40,684 nucleotides of DNA from positions 1 through 40,684 of the forward strand of contig JAAYDZ010000043.1 of NCBI GenBank assembly GCA_012728975.1, given 5' to 3'. Made by a program: the position numbers and the translations under genes. Within the stretch, counting starts at the first letter, position 1. Every line of letters starts with the position of its first letter. This DNA is from Bacteroidales bacterium. Its GTDB lineage: Bacteria; Bacteroidota; Bacteroidia; Bacteroidales; UBA932. Below are positions 17,538 through 24,605 of this stretch, piece after piece. The notes beneath the pieces are model-generated. The model was not told where the DNA came from and ran no database searches. It saw nothing but the letters and a program-made list of their open reading frames with translations.

Positions 17538-18365
17538 TTACTGTCTTGGAGCCAACCCAAGGATTTGGCGTGCTTCTGCCGGGTTTGCAACCTCACGGCC
17601 AAGTTCTTTGGCCAATCTCACAACTTTTGCAACGAGTTCGCCGTTGGATTGTGCGAGGACTCCCCTACCGAGATAGAGACTGTCTTCAAATCCAACTCTC
17701 ACATGGCCACCCATGGAAATTGCCGGTGCAACAAGGGTATAATTGTGACGACCGATACCTGTAGCGCACCAGGTACTGCCTGCAGGAATTGCATTCACTA
17801 GCCAACAGAGATTCGGGATGGTTGCCAAGGTACAACCTGGTACACCAAGAACAAAGTTGAAATGCATCGGATGACCGGGTACCTCACCTTTGCGAGCCAT
17901 ATTGAGTATAGTCTCAAGGTGACCCATTTCAAAACACTCATACTCAGGTTTAATATTATTTTCGAGCATCCTTTTGCCGAACGCACGCATCATAGGCATT
18001 GTGTTTTCAAAGACCTCATCACCAAAATTACAGGTACCGCAATCGAGGGTAGCCATTTCGGGGAAAAGTTCGGTGGGCTGAAGTCTTTCTTCTGCCGTCA
18101 TGCCTACCGCACCACCGGTAGAAGGGATAAGTATGACATCGGGACACACCTTGTAGATTGCATCAATACACTCTTTGAAGCGTACCTTGCTCTGTGTGGG
18201 AGTACCGTCATCCTCACGTACATGGAGATGCACTATGGCTGCACCCGCATCAACTGCCGATTTGGCCTCACGTACAATTTCATAAACAGTATAGGGAACC
18301 GCAGGATTTTGCTCCTTAGTAACCTCGGCGCCGCAGATGGCGGCTGTAATAATTAGCTTATCCAT
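17538..18365 (-). CDS. kce: 3-keto-5-aminohexanoate cleavage enzyme
   Basis: A 275-residue BKACE (DUF849) family protein. Zinc ligands His46 and His48 are in IVHLHVRED, at the same numbers as in the structurally studied Cloacimonas enzyme as I recall, and the third ligand is probably Glu227 in GFEDSLYL. It condenses 3-keto-5-aminohexanoate with acetyl-CoA and cleaves the product to acetoacetate and 3-aminobutyryl-CoA. The family is broad, but position two bases after kal and upstream of kdd identifies the substrate. Confidence 0.96.
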   Translation of the reverse strand: MDKLIITAAICGAEVTKEQNPAVPYTVYEIVREAKSAVDAGAAIVHLHVREDDGTPTQSKVRFKECIDAIYKVCPDVILIPSTGGAVGMTAEERLQPTELFPEMATLDCGTCNFGDEVFENTMPMMRAFGKRMLENNIKPEYECFEMGHLETILNMARKGEVPGHPMHFNFVLGVPGCTLATIPNLCWLVNAIPAGSTWCATGIGRHNYTLVAPAISMGGHVRVGFEDSLYLGRGVLAQSNGELVAKVVRLAKELGREVANPAEARQILGLAPRQ

Positions 18366-18367
18366 AA

Positions 18368-18754
18368 TTATTTTCTCTGGCAGGATTTAGGGGTTACACA
18401 AGTACCGCTTGCACGGCATACAACGATGGGTTCTTCCAGGAAGTCAGCAGCTGAATCGCTGATATCGGGACGGGGAACAATCACCTTACGCGCCTCAAAT
18501 ATCATTTTTCTGGAAGAATTGCCTTCTGAAACAATCTCACCTACTGCCTCGATAAACTCACCGGCGTATACTGGAGCGAAGAATTCAACCATATCATAAG
18601 CTTTGAAGAGACCTTCATCACCATCGCGTTTAATCAAAAGTTCGGTAGCGACATCACCGAAAAGTTGAAGCATTTTAGCGCCATCAACTAAATTACCGCC
18701 GTAATGAGCATCCTGAGAGCTCATACGTACTCTGATAATAGATTTGTTTGCCAT
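18368..18754 (-). CDS. kal: 3-aminobutyryl-CoA ammonia lyase
   Basis: A 128-residue hot-dog-fold protein that removes ammonia from L-3-aminobutyryl-CoA to give crotonyl-CoA. Recognised by [19 protein letters not shown], the hot-dog helix and [10 protein letters not shown], and by full length (Kal proteins are about 125-130). It lies between atoD (32-base gap) and kce (two-base gap). The C-terminus ends [16 protein letters not shown] with three cysteines; I assign no role to them. Confidence 0.94.
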   Translation of the reverse strand: MANKSIIRVRMSSQDAHYGGNLVDGAKMLQLFGDVATELLIKRDGDEGLFKAYDMVEFFAPVYAGEFIEAVGEIVSEGNSSRKMIFEARKVIVPRPDISDSAADFLEEPIVVCRASGTCVTPKSCQRK

Positions 18755-18786
18755 AAATAGTTTCTTTTAATATCTGTTATGTCTGA

Positions 18787-19437
18787 TTATTGTTTTACAT
18801 AGATGTAATCCACAAAAATGGAAGGGGTATGTATAGCCTCGGGAGCCAATTCACCTACCGGAACCAATTTTTCGGCCTCTACAATCACAACATCACCGGC
18901 CTGAGCCATCGTGGGATTGAAATTGCGCGTGGTGCCTCTATAGAACACATTGCCCGACTCATCTACAATTGAACCGCCTATAAATGCAAAATCAGCACCG
19001 AGGGGCTTCTCTATAAGATAGTCCTTTCCGTCAATAGTGATCCTCTGCTTGCCTTGCTCAACGACAGTGTCAAGACCTGTGGGTGTCAATACGCCGCCAA
19101 GACCTGCACCCTTTGCACGGATACGCTCTGCGAGAGTGCCCTGAGGAACGAACTCAACCTCTGTTTCACCTGCATTCATCTGGTTTATAGATGCGGCGTT
19201 ACCGCCAATATATGAGGCTATTATCTTCTTTACTTGGCGATTTTCGATCAACCTGCCCCAGCCCTTACCATCAAACACTGTGTCGTTAGCGATAACAGTA
19301 AGATCCTTGACTCCGCTCTCCACAAGAGCATCAATTAATTGCGCGGGAGCCCCGGTACCGAGAAAACCTCCAACCATAATTGTAGCGCCGTCTTTAACCA
19401 TTGCAACGGCATCCTTAAGAGAAATGTTTTTTTTCAT
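18787..19437 (-). CDS. atoD: Butyrate-acetoacetate CoA-transferase, alpha subunit
   Basis: A 216-residue family I CoA-transferase A subunit. Typical parts are the glycine-rich VGGFLGTGAPAQLIDALVE near the N-terminus, RIRAKGAGLGGVLTPTGLDT and ADFAFIGGSIVDESGNVFYRG. It is the first gene of the lysine operon, while its AtoA partner is gene ten, about 8.3 kb downstream; no other B subunit is in the window. The 109-base gap upstream contains a -7-like motif and a long hairpin, so this is where operon transcription should start. Confidence 0.92.
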   Translation of the reverse strand: MKKNISLKDAVAMVKDGATIMVGGFLGTGAPAQLIDALVESGVKDLTVIANDTVFDGKGWGRLIENRQVKKIIASYIGGNAASINQMNAGETEVEFVPQGTLAERIRAKGAGLGGVLTPTGLDTVVEQGKQRITIDGKDYLIEKPLGADFAFIGGSIVDESGNVFYRGTTRNFNPTMAQAGDVVIVEAEKLVPVGELAPEAIHTPSIFVDYIYVKQ

Positions 19438-19470
19438 ATTTATAGAGAATTTAATTGTTCTAATAAAAGC

Positions 19471-19516
19471 AATTTTGCGGACCTGTTAAACTATGTTTAA
19501 CGCAATCCGCAAAATT
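19471..19516. promoter_or_regulatory. Nested inverted repeat at the head of the lysine operon
   Basis: Outer arms AATTTTGCGGA (19471-19481) and TCCGCAAAATT (19506-19516) are perfect complements; an inner palindrome, GTTAAAC-TAT-GTTTAAC, occupies 19485-19501. Together they can form one long hairpin on either strand. It lies between the DUF2807 lipoprotein stop (19547) and the atoD start (19437). It may terminate the upstream operon (minus strand GCUUUUAUU follows), serve as a leader structure of the lysine operon, or be a regulator site in its inner palindrome. Confidence 0.6.
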
Positions 19517-19517
19517 A
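19510..19517 (-). promoter_or_regulatory. Candidate -7 element of the lysine operon
   Basis: On the minus strand TAATTTTG fits the Bacteroidota -7 consensus TAnnTTTG. A CTTG close to the expected -33 distance is a partial match to TTTG. It would start transcription about 60-70 bases before atoD and include the inner palindrome in the leader. The fit is modest and the motif overlaps a hairpin arm. Confidence 0.35.
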
Positions 19518-19546
19518 ATCAAATTCATGACGATTTCCAAGAATTT

Positions 19547-20254
19547 TTACTCTTTATTCAGCACAGAGCCTCCGCTAAGCTTTTCCGATTGTATGTAAGC
19601 ATCGCCCCTATAGGTGAAAGTGCTACCTCCTCTCAAATCTGCATTAATCGTATTGTTTACCGTAAATTCAGCTCTACTGGCACCTGACATACGAATGATA
19701 AGATCTTCTATTGATAAAGTAAAATCCTTAACAGAAGCCCCGGAAGAGCAATTTATAACCGCTTTGCGAGCCTTACCTTTTAATACGGCACCACCTCCAA
19801 CGGCATCCATAATCAGAGTGTCCAGATCAATGGAGTTGCATCTGACACTGCTGTGACCGGTCAATTTGATTTCCAGGTTTCCGGAAACATCCCCATGAAT
19901 ACCGACTGGTGTATTGTCAGCAACTTCGAGATAGCACAGCGATTCGGTGTATATCCTAACTTCCATGTCCACGCTCGCCCCGAGTACGACACCTCTCTTC
20001 ACGCCAAAATGCAACACCCCGTTCAGGATTTTTCCATAGAGGTGATTGCGTATATTTTGGTCACATGTAATCTCAATACCGGGCTCCCCTTCCTGCACAT
20101 AAATCCTTGTAAAGACATCATCCCCCACCTTAACTCCGGTAAATGATTCCAAAGGGTAAAAAAAGGTCCCGTCAGTCCTGCCCGTGTTAATTCTCGCACA
20201 AGAAGTAAGGAGAAGGAAGCATGCTATTATTATTCTCGGGAAAAGAAATTTCAT
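19547..20254 (-). CDS. DUF2807 (head-GIN type) lipoprotein
   Basis: About 235 residues from the ATG at 20254; a GTG one codon earlier is possible. The signal ends in lipobox LLTSC with Cys19. The mature part is a beta-rich DUF2807 domain: ITCDQNIRNHL, IKLTGHSSV, NCSSGAS and IRMSGASRAEF mark repeating strands with SGAS-like turns, probably a beta-helix. The function is unknown; the family has been labelled putative auto-transporter adhesin head. A larger relative is encoded at 36381-37265 beside an ECF sigma factor. Here it follows two OmpA-like lipoproteins, two bases or a few bases apart, so the three are likely co-transcribed. Confidence 0.82.
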   Translation of the reverse strand: MKFLFPRIIIACFLLLTSCARINTGRTDGTFFYPLESFTGVKVGDDVFTRIYVQEGEPGIEITCDQNIRNHLYGKILNGVLHFGVKRGVVLGASVDMEVRIYTESLCYLEVADNTPVGIHGDVSGNLEIKLTGHSSVRCNSIDLDTLIMDAVGGGAVLKGKARKAVINCSSGASVKDFTLSIEDLIIRMSGASRAEFTVNNTINADLRGGSTFTYRGDAYIQSEKLSGGSVLNKE

Positions 20255-20259
20255 CACGT

Positions 20260-20943
20260 TTAAAGAGTTCCCTCTTCAGCCTGCTTGATCATAGTTTCGT
20301 TTGCGGAGATAAAGACCTCTACACGGCGATTGAGTCTGCGACCTTCAACAGTGGAGTTGTCTGCCACGGGCTCAGTATAGGATTTGCCCTCATAAATCAT
20401 TCTTTCACCTGCAATGCCAAGGCTTTTAAGATAGTCAGCAACAGCCTGTGCGCGCTGGAGAGAGAGTCTTTCGTTAACTGCAGCCGAACCGGTATTATCG
20501 GTATGACCATAGATTGTAATGTCGGTTTCAGGAAGATCCCTCATTTCTACTGCAAACTTTGACAGAGACACCTTTGAAACTTCAGTAAGAGCATATTTTC
20601 CGGTTTCAAAGAGAATACCGCTATCAAAAGTTACTTTAATAGCATCCAGGCCATTTATATCAGTAATGGTTTCAACCTGAACACCTTCAATTTCCGCCAT
20701 TTCGGCTGCCTTTTTATCCATAACATCACCGATAACAGCGCCTACTGCAGCACCAACTGCTGTACCTAAAGCTCCACCGATTGCAGCACTCTTACCATCT
20801 TTACCGATAATCGCTCCCAATCCGGCCCCGGCTGCAGCGCCACTACCGGCACCTATTAGTGCACCTTTACCTGCTTTGGACATATTGCCGCATCCGGTCA
20901 ATATAAAAGATGCGCAAAGCAAAATAGTTAGAATTTTTTTCAT
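20260..20943 (-). CDS. OmpA-family lipoprotein with glycine-zipper domain (tandem copy 1)
   Basis: About 227 residues from the ATG at 20943, chosen because it puts KKILTILLCASFILTGC at the N-terminus (lipobox LTGC); an upstream ATG at 20970 adds nine residues before the signal. After the lipid Cys comes a Gly/Ala-rich glycine-zipper stretch (about residues 24-70), then an OmpA C-terminal peptidoglycan-binding domain with TFDSGILFETGKY, the binding Asp in GHTDNTGS and the Arg in LNRRVEV. It probably anchors the outer membrane to peptidoglycan. The adjacent gene at 20976 is a close paralogue. Confidence 0.9.
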   Translation of the reverse strand: MKKILTILLCASFILTGCGNMSKAGKGALIGAGSGAAAGAGLGAIIGKDGKSAAIGGALGTAVGAAVGAVIGDVMDKKAAEMAEIEGVQVETITDINGLDAIKVTFDSGILFETGKYALTEVSKVSLSKFAVEMRDLPETDITIYGHTDNTGSAAVNERLSLQRAQAVADYLKSLGIAGERMIYEGKSYTEPVADNSTVEGRRLNRRVEVFISANETMIKQAEEGTL

Positions 20944-20975
20944 GTTGTAAATATCAAATAATTGTTTCATTACCT

Positions 20976-21713
20976 TTAAAGACTTCCTTCTTTAGCCTGC
21001 CTTATCATGCTATCATTTGCATAAACAAATACCTCTACACGGCGGTTAATTCTGCGGCCTTCTGCAGTAGAGTTGTCCGCTATAGGCTCTCTAAAGGATT
21101 TGCCCTCGTGGACTATCCTGTGGGCTTCAATGCCAAGTCTTTTCAGGTAGTCTGAAACAGATTTTGCACGCTGAAGAGAGACTCTTTCATTTACTGCTGC
21201 AGAACCGGTGTTATCTGTGTGACCATAGACAGTGATATTAGTTTCAGGAAGCTCTCTCATCTCTTCCACAAACGCAGATAGAGCTTCTTTAGCATCCTCA
21301 TTGAGGGAATATTTACCGGTTTCAAAGAGAATACCGCTGTCAAATGTAACCTTAATAGCCTCGTATCCCCTTGAATCGGTTATGGTTTCGACACTGACAT
21401 CTCCGATCCCGGACATATCTGATGCCTTTTGCTCCATAATGTAACCGATAATAGATACTGCGTCCTCACCAACCGGCTCATCATAAGTGGTTCTCTCGGT
21501 TTCCTTACTTGTCGTTGTTTTTTTGGTTTTCTTGGTTTCCTTACTTGACTTACTGGAGGATTTTTTCTTGGTGTCCTTGCCACCGGGTGAATCTATCCCA
21601 GCTCCTACAGCACTACCGTCGCCCATAATTGCACTTTTGGAAGCCTTTGACGAACTACCGCATCCGGTGCACAGGAGAGATAGGCAAAAAAGAATAGTTA
21701 GAATCTTTTTCAT
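20976..21713 (-). CDS. OmpA-family lipoprotein with Lys/Ser/Thr-rich linker (tandem copy 2)
   Basis: About 245 residues from the ATG at 21713; the ATG at 21746 would add eleven residues ahead of the signal and overlap the neighbour. The signal (KKILTILFCLSLLCTGC) and the whole OmpA domain closely resemble copy 1, and even the sequence before the start is similar, so the pair arose by tandem duplication. The middle differs: the glycine zipper is replaced by a charged KKKSSSKSSKETKKTKK-type linker. The OmpA residues GHTDNTGS and INRRVEV are intact, so both should bind peptidoglycan. The linker would reach further or float freely, whereas copy 1 may insert in or pack on a membrane. Confidence 0.88.
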   Translation of the reverse strand: MKKILTILFCLSLLCTGCGSSSKASKSAIMGDGSAVGAGIDSPGGKDTKKKSSSKSSKETKKTKKTTTSKETERTTYDEPVGEDAVSIIGYIMEQKASDMSGIGDVSVETITDSRGYEAIKVTFDSGILFETGKYSLNEDAKEALSAFVEEMRELPETNITVYGHTDNTGSAAVNERVSLQRAKSVSDYLKRLGIEAHRIVHEGKSFREPIADNSTAEGRRINRRVEVFVYANDSMIRQAKEGSL

Positions 21714-21742
21714 GTTTAATATATTAAAGTTAAATAGTTGTT

Positions 21743-22864
21743 TCAATACTGATATTTCCTGTAAACGGGATTCGCATAAATATGCAGGAGATTATCCATC
21801 ACAGCACTGTGGTCAGCAGATGTCGGAACTCCTGATATTTCCCTCTCAATATAGGCAATAAAGGCATTTTTCTCAGCTACAGAATAATTATCTGAAAACC
21901 TTTCCCCGCATTTCAGAATGTCAGCCGCAATATAATGAGAAGGATAAAGCCTGAATCCGTCAAGGATTTTTTTGTCTATAATTGACGCAAGATACTGAAA
22001 TTTTTCATTTCTTGAAAATGAATTTGCTTCCTGAAGTTCTTCAAGCGTCAATGGCTGACAGAATGAGATATGTACAGCCCCCTTTGGCTGTTTTATACCC
22101 TTGAGGATACTCTCTGTGTCTTCTCCCGAAGTCTTTTTATATGCACCGGTACTTTTTCTGATCCAGGTCTCAAGTGCCTTTTCCATACCGCAAGTCTCTA
22201 TCTCGTAAGATATGGAAACCGGCATGATATGAAGTTCAGCAAAGTTTGAGATAAAGTCTCCTCTACCGCTCATGTCCAGCATTTTAAGCAATCCTTGCTC
22301 TGTGGTGTCAATACCATCTTTCGCTCGGCCGTTGCGTTGTGCAAGCCAGATGTTTGAAGCACTGCTTCTGATATATTGTGAGAAGATCTGTGAACTGTTA
22401 TACACTTCGCGTGGATTTTCACTCCTAACAACTTTAATCATACGGTTGGAACGAATAATATCCTCGATATAACTGTCTGCAATAAGATTATCCCCTACTG
22501 CGATTTCGGTCAAAGGCAGTTTATGATCTTCCAGGATAAATTGTATGAATGCGGAGTCAAGCACTATGTCCCGATGGTTAGAGAGCAGCAGAAAAGGGCT
22601 TTTCTTCCCCTCTGTGAAGTATTCCAGGCCCGAAAAGGTGACTCCGTCAGTAGTGTTTTGCATCACAAAGCTTATGACGTGGTACATGACTCTTGCTTGA
22701 AAATCATATGTACCGGTTACACTCCTGAGGAGTTCTCCGAGATATCCCCTCTCCTTGTCAGGATAAAAATATGCGGAGATACTTCCTGTTAGAGGATGGT
22801 CTGCCACCCTCGCAAGTGCTTCGACTGTTTCCCGGTCATTATATGGCCTTATATCTTTAAACAC
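21743..22864 (-). CDS. Glycerolphosphate-type acyltransferase
   Basis: A 373-residue acyltransferase of the PlsB/PlsC fold. The active-site block is FLLLSNHRDIVLDSAF, with His97 and Asp103; the second block, WLAQRNGRAKDGID, corresponds to the usual substrate-binding motif. His-to-Asp spacing is five residues here, not the classical four, unless Asp99 acts. The likely reaction is transfer of a fatty acyl group to a glycerol-phosphate or lysophospholipid at the inner membrane; the exact acceptor is unknown. The start is a GTG at 22864, four bases after the M28 gene's stop, giving the conserved FKDIRPYND start. The acyl-CoA synthetase two genes upstream could supply the donor. Confidence 0.75.
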   Translation of the reverse strand: MFKDIRPYNDRETVEALARVADHPLTGSISAYFYPDKERGYLGELLRSVTGTYDFQARVMYHVISFVMQNTTDGVTFSGLEYFTEGKKSPFLLLSNHRDIVLDSAFIQFILEDHKLPLTEIAVGDNLIADSYIEDIIRSNRMIKVVRSENPREVYNSSQIFSQYIRSSASNIWLAQRNGRAKDGIDTTEQGLLKMLDMSGRGDFISNFAELHIMPVSISYEIETCGMEKALETWIRKSTGAYKKTSGEDTESILKGIKQPKGAVHISFCQPLTLEELQEANSFSRNEKFQYLASIIDKKILDGFRLYPSHYIAADILKCGERFSDNYSVAEKNAFIAYIEREISGVPTSADHSAVMDNLLHIYANPVYRKYQY

Positions 22865-22868
22865 TATA

Positions 22869-24587
22869 TCAGATAGTTTTCTCTTTACGGGTATATAGAT
22901 CAGCCAGAGGCAAAAGCAATGCCAGATAGATTACTATAAAGAGCGGCAGTAGACCCAGAGCACCCATAGTAAGGGCAATTATCACTATATAAAGGAATGA
23001 AAATGCATGTAATAAGGTAACTACAATTGCAACCAGTAGCCATCCGCGCCAGGTTGTAACTTTCCAAAGGAAAACCGAGGCAGCAGCTATGCCCAAAGGC
23101 AATGCAAAGAAGAAATTTTCACCTATTGTGAATAATAAAACTGCTGAAAGGAACAGCAGTAACAACATTGCACCATAGAGGAGATTGTAGGAATACCTTG
23201 TAGCACCACTGGCAGAAGCACTCTTGCGAATAGCCGTCGATGAAATACGGTCAGCCGACTTTTTCCTGCCGAAAAAGTAGCAAATTGTAACTATTAGTGC
23301 CGTGATAACTGCTGTGCCTATCATAACCCACTCATCATACTGTACTCCACGAACGATACCCATTAAAGAGAATTTCGAGCCTGTAATCAAAGAAATCACC
23401 CAGGCTAAGAGTTCACCTATACCGAAAGCCACAATAGCCCATAAGAGCACTTTTGCAGAGGCTACAAGTACCTTGAGCGGTCTGATTCTACCACCAATCA
23501 GTGCAAAGCTGAAAATGATACAGAAAAGGGCTAAAACTATGGAATTGGCCAGCAGATACCCTCCTTTGGAGAAATTTAGCAGACCAATAACAGGAATGGT
23601 AAAAGCGACCGATGACTTGTCCGATACCATAGCCTTTGGATCACGATATTCGTGATTGGTAAGGTACTCTTCGATTATAGGCTCCAATTGGGTGCCAAAG
23701 TGCTGTATTGTTTTAAGTGATATATTATCGTAATTGTCCAGATCGGTATGATAGTGGTTGATATCGTCCAGATTGGAGAAATTCATACCAGGATAGGAAT
23801 CCTTCAGTGGCGTAAAGTCCGTGAAATTAGGCATAAACTCGTAAACAACTGTGGTAAAGGTGTAGGTATAGGGAGCCTTAGCCTTATCATATAGTGAAAG
23901 TACCTTAGAATTGTTTTTACCGGTCTCAAATAACAGTACGGGACCTTTATTGCCGCGACTTTCAAGATTGATTATTAGTCCGACATTGTCAAAAATCTCA
24001 GGATTGTGATCCAATGCAGAATTGATGCCGGCCAGTTTCCACTCCTCTGAGTCTGTAAGTAGGATTTTAATACCCTGTCTCCACTCCCCACGATAGCGCA
24101 AAGCCTGTCTGAGGCACTCCAGAGCTACACCACATCCGTAACCGTCATCTGATGCACCATATGAGAGTACAGTCTTATCAAGCACCTTCTGAGGGTATCT
24201 CGAATCGTAATGCGCCATCAGCATCAGATATGAAGGATCCGGGTGGTCCGGATCTTTAATGACGGGATCCACCTGTGCAAAAATGTTGGTGATATCAATC
24301 GGCTTACCTTCATACTCCGTAGCGTTTTCATAGGGATAAAAGACCACAGAAGAGTCTGTGAGGGCAATTAAACGATCGCCCAGATAGTCTCTGACTTCAG
24401 CTCTCTCCTTCGGATGAATTATAGAATGAGGTTTACGGCTAATAACCTTAATATCAGCAGCCACTCTCTCAGCAGAAAAACGGTCAGAATCCGTGGATTC
24501 AACTCTAGGAGCCGTAAAAATACCATATGCTGCCAGTGCAGAGAGCACTACTGCTACAATCAATATATATAATCTGTATTTTCTCAT
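22869..24587 (-). CDS. M28 family metallopeptidase with multi-pass membrane C-terminus
   Basis: A 572-residue membrane protein. One N-terminal helix (about 7-24) leads to an M28 zinc aminopeptidase domain: His126 in MAHYDS, Asp147/148 in GASDDGYG, Glu181-Glu182 in TDSEEW, Glu209 in NLESRG and a later His in NHYHTDLD. From about residue 330 on there are roughly seven or eight hydrophobic segments. The arrangement recalls eukaryotic Fxna/ERMP1-type enzymes. The peptidase domain should face the periplasm. It sits between the acyl-CoA synthetase and acyltransferase genes with gaps of 18 and 4 bases, so it is probably in one operon with them. The physiological substrate is unknown. Confidence 0.88.
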   Translation of the reverse strand: MRKYRLYILIVAVVLSALAAYGIFTAPRVESTDSDRFSAERVAADIKVISRKPHSIIHPKERAEVRDYLGDRLIALTDSSVVFYPYENATEYEGKPIDITNIFAQVDPVIKDPDHPDPSYLMLMAHYDSRYPQKVLDKTVLSYGASDDGYGCGVALECLRQALRYRGEWRQGIKILLTDSEEWKLAGINSALDHNPEIFDNVGLIINLESRGNKGPVLLFETGKNNSKVLSLYDKAKAPYTYTFTTVVYEFMPNFTDFTPLKDSYPGMNFSNLDDINHYHTDLDNYDNISLKTIQHFGTQLEPIIEEYLTNHEYRDPKAMVSDKSSVAFTIPVIGLLNFSKGGYLLANSIVLALFCIIFSFALIGGRIRPLKVLVASAKVLLWAIVAFGIGELLAWVISLITGSKFSLMGIVRGVQYDEWVMIGTAVITALIVTICYFFGRKKSADRISSTAIRKSASASGATRYSYNLLYGAMLLLLFLSAVLLFTIGENFFFALPLGIAAASVFLWKVTTWRGWLLVAIVVTLLHAFSFLYIVIIALTMGALGLLPLFIVIYLALLLPLADLYTRKEKTI

Positions 24588-24605
24588 AGAGGTTGTGTAA
24601 TTGTG

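Noticed and set aside
19438-19546. Lysine riboswitch upstream of the lysine operon
   Set aside because: The gap is only 109 bases, too short for the lysine aptamer, and none of its conserved loops is visible; only the nested palindrome is present.
20944-20970. Upstream ATG starts for the two OmpA lipoproteins (20970 and 21746)
   Set aside because: They add residues before the lipoprotein signal, which would spoil it; the second Met in each gives a normal signal with lipobox.
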